NCBI GenBank assembly: GCA_003635265.1
Contig: PYIZ01000009.1
Location: 91,591-155,590, forward strand
Direction of reading: 5' to 3'
From: Candidatus Poribacteria bacterium
Lineage (GTDB): Bacteria > Poribacteria > WGA-4E > PCPOR2b
DNA: 64,000 nt
Shown piece by piece: positions 1 to 6,868 of the stretch (position 1 is the stretch's first letter; the number at the start of each line of letters is the position of its first letter). The notes beneath the pieces are model-generated. The model saw nothing but the letters and a program-made list of their open reading frames with translations, was not told the origin of the DNA and ran no database searches. The translations under genes were made by a program, and so were the position numbers.

Positions 1-1140
1 CCTCTGTTGTTGCATCTGTTCCATATACCACTCCCGACCCAAAATATTTTTCTTATAGTGCCATCGTGACTGCTGTGGCTGCATCACTAGACTTCGATCC
101 TCAATGGGAAACTTCACAGGGGTGTGTCCCCGACGGTGAGATTCCCTCAAGCCGATGGCTATCTCTAACGCATGGCGTAAGTCGTCCCCGGTGGTTATCT
201 TGAGCGGTGCACCTGTCTCCAGTGAATCGACAATCGCCTGAACAATTCCCTTCATTGGTGTCCCCGGATCGAGCCAGCCTTCGTTGTCGTAACCTCGTTC
301 CTTCTCGTCGTATTCCTCAAACAGACCTTTGACTTCCCTAAGCTCGGCGGGTCCCCGTTGTGTGCTATCGTTCTTCAAGAGATGGAGACCAAGGCCGGTG
401 TTGTTCCAGTTATATATCGTTCCCTTGGAACCGATGATCTCGATCCCTTTCCACCCGATCTCCTTATAGTTGCTGAAGCACTCGACCCCATTGGAGAATC
501 GGATGTAGCCGCCAATTTTGCCGAATCCGGTTTTAGCGTCGTCATACGGTTCTTCGTGGTCGCTGAAGGGATCGCCGTCCACCCAACCAACTACCCAATC
601 GACGGGTGCCTTGCCTGCGAACTTTCGGACAAGGTTAAGCCCGTGGCATCCGCCCTGATTGTTAGGACTATACAGATCGATCCTCTGGATTTCGCCTATC
701 TCACCCGCTGCGACCAATTCGTAAGCCTTCTGGTAATCTGGGTGGCTTGAGATGACAAGCCCTGCGGCGAAGTGAATCCCACGAGAACGACACGCCTCTA
801 CCATGCGGTCGGCATCTTTGAGGCTAGCGGTGAGCGGCTTTTCGCAGAAGATCGCCTTGACACCTGCTTCTGCTGAAGCGACGACGGCATCGGCGTTGGG
901 GCGGACCGGCAATACTGGCATTGCAATATCGATCTGTTCCTGCTGGAGCATCTCGTCGAAAGTGTTGTAGCCCGGAGCATTGAAATGTCGGCAACCTAGC
1001 TCCAGATTTTCGGGATCGGTGTCGGCGATGGCAACGACCTCGCATAATGGATGCAGATCAAAAGCGCGGGCACGACCTGTTCCCGCTCTCCCGCAGCCGA
1101 TGACGCCAACGCGATATTTAGGATTCTTGAAATTGAGCAT
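1..1140 (-). CDS. Gfo/Idh/MocA family oxidoreductase, partial
   Basis: Reading from the ATG at 1140 gives an uninterrupted frame to the window edge (380 codons), so the C-terminal end is missing. The N-terminus has the Rossmann signature GVIGCGRAGTGRA for NAD(P) binding, and FCEKPLTA supplies the EKP lysine typical of Gfo/Idh/MocA dehydrogenases. These enzymes oxidise or reduce sugars, inositols and related polyols in the cytoplasm; the substrate cannot be read here. A good ribosome site (AGGAGAG) lies just upstream of the ATG. The gene runs co-directionally downstream of the permease at 1165-2214, only 24 bases away, so the two are probably co-transcribed. Family call is firm, substrate unknown. 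Confidence 0.88.
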   Translation of the reverse strand, partial: MLNFKNPKYRVGVIGCGRAGTGRARAFDLHPLCEVVAIADTDPENLELGCRHFNAPGYNTFDEMLQQEQIDIAMPVLPVRPNADAVVASAEAGVKAIFCEKPLTASLKDADRMVEACRSRGIHFAAGLVISSHPDYQKAYELVAAGEIGEIQRIDLYSPNNQGGCHGLNLVRKFAGKAPVDWVVGWVDGDPFSDHEEPYDDAKTGFGKIGGYIRFSNGVECFSNYKEIGWKGIEIIGSKGTIYNWNNTGLGLHLLKNDSTQRGPAELREVKGLFEEYDEKERGYDNEGWLDPGTPMKGIVQAIVDSLETGAPLKITTGDDLRHALEIAIGLRESHRRGHTPVKFPIEDRSLVMQPQQSRWHYKKNILGREWYMEQMQQQR

Positions 1141-1164
1141 GTTCTCTCCTTAGTGAACTCGGTT

Positions 1165-2214
1165 TTAGACGCCTGTGAATGCCTTGGGTTTATCTTCCGA
1201 TTTGACGGATCGGGTTCGTTTTGCCTCCCGCTGTGGGAATTTTAGGTCTCCGGCAAGCCCTACGCCGATACCGCAGAGTATCACTGCTCCGCCGATAATC
1301 TGTGCGGTCATCGGGATTTCGCCGAGTATCAGGAAGGCGAAGATGACGCCTGCGATCGGTGAGAATGCGGAGGCTAACGAAATATCTGCCGGTGTTACCC
1401 GTTTGATTCCCGAAAACCAGCAAAGTTGACCGCCAACGACAATGACGCTCCCGTACAACGCCATCCAACCCCAGAGGACGGGTCTGAAAAGATCCATAAA
1501 GTGTCCCGGTCCGAGCATAATGAGTACGACGATGAGAAAAATAAGTGAGCCGACGAAATTGCGGAAGACGCTGAAGACGCCTAAAGGGATGGATTGGAGC
1601 TGCTTGCGACCGAGTTCTGCGCCAAGCACTAAGAGAAACGTGCCAGTCGTCGCGTAGATTTCGCCGCGTCCAATACCACCGCTCATTTGACCTTGCTGCA
1701 TCATTTCGCTGGGTTGACCCGTCTGTAACCAGAGGGTTGTTGCGACGCCGCCTAACGCCAAAAATGCACCGATGACCGCGCTCCAACTCGATTTCTCCCG
1801 GTAGAGCAGCCACGCAAGGAGCAGACCCAGTGGGATTTCGACTGTTTCGATCAGCACAATGTTTGTGACGGAGGTTCGTTCAATCGCTTGGAACATCAAC
1901 GACGGTGCCAACGCGCCCGATGTCGCCGCCAAAACAAGCTGTATCAGCCACTGTTTGGGGGTCAGTTTTTTGAGTCTAGAGGGTTGCCAGTCTCTGTGGA
2001 AGATAATCAATAGCGTCAGTCCAGCGACGACGTTTCCGGCGAATAGCAGATTGCAGAACGCTATCGGGTTCCGTCCGTCTAGCAGGGCATTTTCGCCGAT
2101 CATTATCAGCTTGGCGACTACGGCTGAAGCGGCACCGAATATCAGGATCGCTAGCCAGAGGTAGATTTTGCCTTTTCGGGATTCGGTGGAATCTATTTCG
2201 GGTCTTTGTGTCAT
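1165..2214 (-). CDS. EamA/DMT-family permease
   Basis: A 349-residue protein with about ten hydrophobic segments in two similar halves, the architecture of the drug/metabolite transporter superfamily (two EamA domains, about 30-160 and 190-320). Early residues such as WLAILIFGAASAVVAK and late ones such as LASAFSPIAGVIFAFLILGE fit the two EamA halves. It should sit in the inner membrane and export or exchange a small metabolite; the substrate cannot be predicted. The tail after residue 325 is hydrophilic. The ATG has no Shine-Dalgarno but lies seven bases from a TATAAT box (see promoter entry), so translation may be leaderless. It precedes the Gfo/Idh gene, probably in one transcript. Confidence 0.85.
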   Translation of the reverse strand: MTQRPEIDSTESRKGKIYLWLAILIFGAASAVVAKLIMIGENALLDGRNPIAFCNLLFAGNVVAGLTLLIIFHRDWQPSRLKKLTPKQWLIQLVLAATSGALAPSLMFQAIERTSVTNIVLIETVEIPLGLLLAWLLYREKSSWSAVIGAFLALGGVATTLWLQTGQPSEMMQQGQMSGGIGRGEIYATTGTFLLVLGAELGRKQLQSIPLGVFSVFRNFVGSLIFLIVVLIMLGPGHFMDLFRPVLWGWMALYGSVIVVGGQLCWFSGIKRVTPADISLASAFSPIAGVIFAFLILGEIPMTAQIIGGAVILCGIGVGLAGDLKFPQREAKRTRSVKSEDKPKAFTGV

Positions 2215-2221
2215 GGGGTTT

Positions 2222-2250
2222 ATTATAGCGTAAATTGTCGACTTGGTAAA
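2222..2250 (-). promoter_or_regulatory. sigma70-like promoter, possibly leaderless
   Basis: On the minus strand TTTACC (2250-2245), a 17-base spacer and a perfect TATAAT (2227-2222) sit directly before the permease ATG at 2214. Only seven bases separate the -10 box from the start codon, so transcription would begin at or next to the A of ATG. No ribosome-binding site is present in that gap. The combination predicts a leaderless mRNA, but only from sequence. Confidence 0.5.
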
Positions 2251-2263
2251 GAAGGAATAAAAA

Positions 2264-2289
2264 TAGGGAACAACGATCGTTGTTCCCTA
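2264..2289. repeat. 26-base perfect palindrome, family 1
   Basis: The arm TAGGGAACAACGA is followed directly by its reverse complement. The same core recurs at 27608-27627, in a degraded form at 37410-37436, and with a changed centre (GGAACGCAGATCTGCGTTCC) at 42125-42144. All copies are intergenic. It is too symmetric and too widespread in the window to be a simple terminator; a mobile or structural palindromic repeat is likelier. Confidence 0.75.
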
Positions 2290-2327
2290 CAATTCAACAA
2301 TATTTAACACTTTTACAAAGATTGATT

Positions 2328-2660
2328 CTACCTTTCTAGTTCCTTCTGTACTGTATCGCACAGGTTACGAACACGCAGATTTTGAGGATTGAGTTCTAGC
2401 ATACGGTCAAAATCTGCGATATCATTCTCATAATTACCTGTGTCATAGTAAGCATTACCATGATTGTCATAGGCCTCGGGTAAATCGGGTTTAAGGTTTA
2501 TCGCTTTGGTATAATTTCAATAGTGTGGTCATAATCTTCTTCCTTCGCGTAAGTAACTTCACGATTATTATAGGCAGTGGCATAATTAGGATTCCTATGG
2601 CTCTGATATGATCTTCAATGGTACAATCAACTTCACCTTGATTGTAGTAAGTCAATTTTA
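2328..2660 (-). pseudogene. TPR-repeat protein remnant
   Basis: No single frame is open, but three minus-strand frames joined together give recognisable tetratricopeptide text. The last part reads AINLKPDLPEAYDNHGNAYY, then an aligned second helix pair, ending at the TAG at 2330-2328; before it a second frame reads YNNREVTYAKEEDYDHTIE, and a third TYYNQGEVDCTIEDH. The LxPxxxxAYxNxG pattern is the TPR signature. At least two frameshifts separate the pieces and no start codon is evident, so this is a decayed gene rather than a working one. It lies just downstream of the broken esterase, in the same orientation. Confidence 0.6.
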
Positions 2661-2680
2661 AGAAATGCTACTATTTTTGA

Positions 2681-3259
2681 CTATTGACTATCAGGTAAGG
2701 TTAGTGCCACTATTGCTATTGTGGGTTGATAAGTTGCTTCCATTCTGGGCACAATTGCAGCTAAACGCTCAGGGTGGTCTATTGCAAAATACCATGTATA
2801 GTAACCTCCCATACTCACACCTGTCAGGTAAATGCGATCAGTATCTATAGTAAATTTTGGCACAATCTCATCCAACAACGCATTGATACTATCAATCGGC
2901 CAAATAGTCTCTCTAGGAAATTGCGGAGCAACAACAATAAAAGGGAATCAGTGAGTTGTTCCACAACACTCGGAAGTTGACCGGGAGCCCGAACTCGCTC
3001 TAAGTCCTCTAAGTTTTCACCCCATTGTCCACCACCATGAAGAAAGAGAATCAATGGCCATTTTTTCCGGTTTTTCTTGATAGCCATTGGGAAGAACGAG
3101 AAGATAGTTCAGTCGACCAGTTGATGTGGTTGACGTTTCAAATGTGTGCCTTCGCTGTTCTCCCGCCTGAGTAAATACACATTCGGAAAAAAGCATTGTC
3201 AAGCTAAGTATAGTCAGTGCTATTGCTGCAAAGCTAGTTCGGCGGTAGGTGGTCATCAT
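2681..3259 (-). pseudogene. Secreted esterase/dienelactone-hydrolase-like, frameshifted
   Basis: Three overlapping minus-strand frames spell one alpha/beta hydrolase. 3259-3070 encodes a signal peptide (SFAAIALTILSLTMLFSECVF) and RLNYLLVLPNGYQEKPEK; the next frame continues WPLILFLHGGGQWGENL (oxyanion-hole HGGG); the third gives DRIYLTGVSMGGYYTWYFAI, with nucleophile elbow GVSMGG, and HPERLAAIVP. The frame changes fall near 3080 and near 2940. The protein then ends about 20 residues after the elbow strand, so the regions carrying the catalytic Asp and His are missing. Members of this family cleave short esters or act like PHB-depolymerase esterases. With two frameshifts and a lost C-terminus it is very probably non-functional, unless the sequence has errors. 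Confidence 0.7.
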
Positions 3260-3626
3260 TTTCTCCTCTTTGATGTGTCTAAAGGATGGCTAACTCAATT
3301 GATGATAGCTAGGGCATGTTGACATGTGGCTGTCGCTAATTTGGAAAATGTTATAAGCCTCCGACAATCTGCCAAATGCCTGCGGGTATTGGTCTCGGTA
3401 GGTCGAGATTCATGCTCGAACACTCAAATGTTATTTTGAATCTCGATCGCAGCATCGGGAGAAATTTTGGAAAATCAACCTACGGAAGTCGTTACCATGT
3501 ATGGGTTTCACTCAATCTAAATTGATAGGCGGATGTTGCTGAAAAGCGGAACCTCTATTGTTGTTGATAGGGATTCGCTTCTAACTGTTCAATCCAACCT
3601 GCGCTACTGTAAAATGTCACCAGAGC
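3260..3626. other. Intergenic region with two repeat fragments
   Basis: No credible gene. Bases 3308-3376 resemble 34193-34261 (about 70 % by eye), and both lie just upstream of minus-strand genes for secreted proteins. Bases 3398-3483 begin GTAGGTCGAGATTCAT and end AAAATCAACCTAC, matching the layout of 40815-40870. I see no clear promoter. Confidence 0.5.
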
Positions 3627-5453
3627 CTAGTTATGTCCTCTCATCGGATCGTATATTTCTATGTTTCTGATGAGGATAGGTTCACCATTATTTTGAAACC
3701 GCGCGCCTCCAAGTAGTAATATTTTTCCATTGATCACACACGCAGCATATCTGCTTTTTAATATGCGAAAGTTGGGTTTCCTCGTCCATAGGTCTGTCAC
3801 GGGATCGTATTCTTCCACCGTTAAGACGGAACCACCCCACACCCTTCCGCCAATGGCATAAATCTTTTCGCCCACTGTATGGGTGGTTAGCCCAGATCTG
3901 GGAATTAACAGATTGGCTTTCCGTGTCCAAGTGTCCGTCGCAGGATTATACACTTCTGTTCTTAGATGAATCATTGATCCCCCGCCCCAACCCCCAATAG
4001 CATAAATTTTCCTATTTACCACACTGGTGGAAACCGTTCTTGCTATGGGCATGTCTGTTTTCTGAGTCCAAGTTCCTGTTTCGGGATTGTAGACTTCCAC
4101 TGTTGGCAGTACTATGTCCCCGCTTGATCCGCCAATAGCGTAGATTTTCCCATCTAGGACGCTGGTGGATAAACTATGCCTCGCGGTGGGCATGTCCGTT
4201 TTCTGAGTCCAAGTTCCTGTTTTGGGATTGTAGACTTCCACCGTTGGCAGTGTCATGTCCCCGTTTGATCCGCCAATAGCGTAGATTTTCCCGCTCACCA
4301 CACTGGTGGAAAGACTGAATCGCCCGGTGGGCATATCCGTTGTGGCCGGACGAGGGATACCCTCCATCGGATCAAGCGGCCCAGGGGGATTAAAAATTAG
4401 CACTTCCAGCGAAGTGAGTTGCTTCAGATGGTCAAGCCCTGTGCCATCAATGTTAACTCTGGTTCCAAACAGGTTTAAGACCTTTAGATTGATGAGATTT
4501 CTCAAATGATGTAGCCCTGCATTGCTGATTCGGGTACTGCCTAGATTGAGCACCTCTAGGGAAGTTAGCTCTGCTAGGTTAGCAAGGCCTACGTTGCTAA
4601 TATGGGCACTTTCCAAATTAAGTTCTCTCAATTCAGTCAACCGCATCAGGTGAGCCAAGCCCTTGTCAGTAACCAGAAAAGGAAGACTTAGAGATACAAG
4701 AGATGTCAGTTCTGCCAGATGAGCTAGTCCTGCGTCGCTAATTTGTGTGTCTCTCAAATCTAGTACCTTCAAGTTGGTTAGTCCTTTCAGATGAGCCAAA
4801 CCTGCATCGCTAATATAAGTCCTTCTCAGGTTGAGTTCCTTCAGGCGCTTCAAGTTGTTGAGATGTGTCAGTCCTTTGTCATAGAGATTGGCTTCTTGGA
4901 AATCAATCCCCTTCAGTTCCGTCAACTTATGCAGATGAACCAGCTCTGTATCCCTATTGAGATAGGAAAGGTCTAAATGTTGGAGATCATTTGGTCCTAG
5001 ATGAGTGAGCGGTGAGAGGTTGTCTGAGGCGAACCTGTCGACATCAAGCATCAGCTCCATCCCGGCTGGTACGACAACGGTATCCTGTGCAATACCTAAC
5101 TTCCGCCAAGTGGGGTCAAATGAAATCCAACTCGGCACAGAAATGGGAACCATGGTGCCGTCTGACATCTCTTCTACCTTCTGCCAGGACCAACTATCTG
5201 TTGTTTTCCAACTGCGTATGTAAAGGGTGCCCATGGATAAATTGGTTGGGAAAACAATGGTACGTTCTCTAACCGGCTTCTTCGTCGTTGCATTAGGAAC
5301 GGCGAATACAAGCAGTTGTAGAGATTTTTTCTGTCCATCGGCCGTGCCCAAAGAGGCGAAAGTATGTTGGAATTCGGGAAGATTTGATGTTCTGATGAGT
5401 TGACGATTACTTGGGTCGCTAGTAAAAGTCGAAATTTTGGGGAATCCCGCCAT
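3627..5453 (-). CDS. LRR-Kelch protein, probably 5'-frameshifted
   Basis: The frame encodes 608 residues. About 160-340 is a run of roughly 24-residue leucine-rich repeats of the form GLAHLxxLTxLxxLxLxxTxISDA, common in planctomycete-like bacteria. From about 350 to the end are five Kelch repeats with the double glycine and spaced Tyr/Trp (KIYAIGGSNGD, VEVYNPKTGTWTQK), predicting a beta-propeller. Both modules are protein- or glycan-binding scaffolds; no enzyme motif is visible. The apparent ATG lies inside another frame (5419-5712) that carries a membrane anchor and reads WKVTDGGIPQNFDFY where this frame reads FPKISTFTSDP. One extra base in the CCCCAAAA run near 5440 would explain it, so the intact gene probably began at 5712. 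A real frameshift or a sequencing error are both possible. Confidence 0.75.
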   Translation of the reverse strand: MAGFPKISTFTSDPSNRQLIRTSNLPEFQHTFASLGTADGQKKSLQLLVFAVPNATTKKPVRERTIVFPTNLSMGTLYIRSWKTTDSWSWQKVEEMSDGTMVPISVPSWISFDPTWRKLGIAQDTVVVPAGMELMLDVDRFASDNLSPLTHLGPNDLQHLDLSYLNRDTELVHLHKLTELKGIDFQEANLYDKGLTHLNNLKRLKELNLRRTYISDAGLAHLKGLTNLKVLDLRDTQISDAGLAHLAELTSLVSLSLPFLVTDKGLAHLMRLTELRELNLESAHISNVGLANLAELTSLEVLNLGSTRISNAGLHHLRNLINLKVLNLFGTRVNIDGTGLDHLKQLTSLEVLIFNPPGPLDPMEGIPRPATTDMPTGRFSLSTSVVSGKIYAIGGSNGDMTLPTVEVYNPKTGTWTQKTDMPTARHSLSTSVLDGKIYAIGGSSGDIVLPTVEVYNPETGTWTQKTDMPIARTVSTSVVNRKIYAIGGWGGGSMIHLRTEVYNPATDTWTRKANLLIPRSGLTTHTVGEKIYAIGGRVWGGSVLTVEEYDPVTDLWTRKPNFRILKSRYAACVINGKILLLGGARFQNNGEPILIRNIEIYDPMRGHN

Positions 5454-5712
5454 CTGTCACTTTCCATGTCTGATTGGAAATTGCTGTGCTAGACAAGGCA
5501 TAAATGGGATTGACAAAAATTGATATCAAACTGAAGGTTAACAGGATTAGAACGAATACGCCTGTCGTTGAAAGTTCTATAGAACTGACTTGTGCTGGTT
5601 GTCCCAGCCGCATTTTGCGTACTCGGGCCCATTCTACAATCCAGAATGCAAATACGGGTTGCAATGTTATGTCGTTAAAAACTGGACGAATCATTTTAGA
5701 TATGCCCTCCAT
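5419..5712 (-). pseudogene. N-terminal membrane-anchor part of the LRR-Kelch gene
   Basis: This 97-residue frame contains one strong hydrophobic stretch (TTGVFVLILLTFSLISIFV, about residues 49-67) after a basic segment, then LSSTAISNQTWKVTDGG, and stops. It overlaps the 5' end of the 3627-5453 frame, and the two texts join naturally at GGIP / KISTF. I read it as the anchored N-terminus of the same protein, presenting the LRR and Kelch domains outside the membrane. Alone it would be a meaningless fragment. The 170 bases beyond, to 5883, hold nothing I recognise. Confidence 0.55.
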
Positions 5713-5883
5713 AAACGCATTTTCTCAGAAATTCCGAACCTTCCCCGTCTGCTAAGTTCTGAATGTGCTATTACTAAACTTGTCAGAAACTGCATCATAT
5801 AGGGAGGAATATATTCATAGGGACGTTATAAAAATGACTGAAGTTTAGCGTCGCAGCTAGTTTAATGGAATAGGACATTAGCG

Positions 5884-6711
5884 TTAGAAGAAGGGGTTAT
5901 GTGCCTTTTCTTCACCGACGGTTGTGGCGGGACCGTGGCCGGGAAAGAGTTTTGTGTCGTCGGGCAGCGAAAGCAGGTAATTTTTCACCCCAGAGAGCAA
6001 ATCGGTATACGAGATGTTCGCGCCGCCGACCGATCCCGCAAATAGTGCGTCGCCGACAATCACTGTGGAACGGGTATGGAAGCTGCAACCGCCGGGCGTG
6101 TGTCCGGGTGTGTCGAGCGTTTTCACGGAGAGGTTGCCGACTACCACGGTCTCCCCATGGTTGAGGAGTCGAAAATCTTGGGTGCTGCGTGGCTGTGGTT
6201 CTTGGGCGTGGATGTATGTCGGGCAGCCCGTCGCCCGTTCGATTTCCATCAAACCGTTGGCGTGATCGCCGTGTGCGTGGGTCAGCAGGATTGAGGTCGG
6301 CTTGACACCGGTTTCTTCTACCTTCTGCAGGACATCGTCTGGGTGCGCTGCCGTGTCGATAATGGCAGCTTCATTGGTCGCTTTGCACACCAGTAGGTAG
6401 GCATGGACGGGCCATCCACCGACATCTGCCGTGATGGTAACAACTTCCAATGCGTCATCGTAGTCCGATGGGACCGGTTCGGGTCCCCAGCGTTCCATTG
6501 CAATGTCTGCCAACCGTGTGCCGTTTAGATTGAGGCATTCTGCGATTTTGTGGACTTGGTCCTCTGTTGGTTTCAGCGTGTAGTCTTCCATCTGGGACAG
6601 TTGTGCCTCCGTGATGCCTGCACTGGCAGCAACTTCGCCCACGCTCAGACCGTTCCCACGCCTTGCCTTGCCAATGATGTCTCCAAATTCGTCTTCGAGT
6701 GTGTAAGCCAT
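5884..6711 (-). CDS. HTH (XRE-like)-metallo-beta-lactamase fusion protein
   Basis: A 275-residue protein in two parts. Residues 8-70 look like a Cro/C1-type helix-turn-helix (IGKARRGNGLSVGEVAASAG then ITEAQLSQMED). Residues 88-265 form an MBL-fold hydrolase of the glyoxalase II/YcbL type with the full metal set: THAHGDH (144-150), TPGHTPGG (H204), GDALF (D221) and PGHG (H259). MBL hydrolases of this branch cleave thioesters or related bonds and bind two metal ions. The start has a good AAAGGAG site. Fusion of a DNA-binding-like domain to a hydrolase is unusual; it could tie enzyme level or activity to transcription, or the HTH may bind another ligand. Flanked by palindromic repeats, with no operon partner visible. 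Confidence 0.8.
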   Translation of the reverse strand: MAYTLEDEFGDIIGKARRGNGLSVGEVAASAGITEAQLSQMEDYTLKPTEDQVHKIAECLNLNGTRLADIAMERWGPEPVPSDYDDALEVVTITADVGGWPVHAYLLVCKATNEAAIIDTAAHPDDVLQKVEETGVKPTSILLTHAHGDHANGLMEIERATGCPTYIHAQEPQPRSTQDFRLLNHGETVVVGNLSVKTLDTPGHTPGGCSFHTRSTVIVGDALFAGSVGGANISYTDLLSGVKNYLLSLPDDTKLFPGHGPATTVGEEKAHNPFF

Positions 6712-6868
6712 TGTTGATTATCTCCTTTGTTGGGGTTAAATAAAAGTATTAAAACATCCGCGAATTAACGCGAATCTCCACAGATAAAAAAAGGCTAAAG
6801 ACGCGCAGGCACAAGTTGCTTTGCGCGTGTGCAGTGGATTTGCCAATCCACTGCGAGCGGTGATTTTC
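6712..6868. other. Spacer with hairpin sequences
   Basis: No gene. It includes the hairpin element at 6831-6865 and, before it, a GCGCGTGTG-like stretch. The upstream side holds the ribosome site of the HTH-MBL gene. Confidence 0.5.
6831..6865. repeat. Hairpin repeat family 2, copy 1
   Basis: GCAGTGGATT, the loop TGCC and AATCCACTGC form a ten-base-pair stem, followed by GAGCGGTGATT. The copy at 57717-57751 is the same over about 35 bases with two changes (loop TGTC, tail GAGCAGTGATT). The two copies are 51 kb apart between unrelated genes, so they are copies of one element rather than gene-specific terminators. Confidence 0.75.

Noticed and set aside
1190-1813. Minus-strand ORF of 207 aa
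   Set aside because: Alternative frame inside the EamA permease; arginine-rich.
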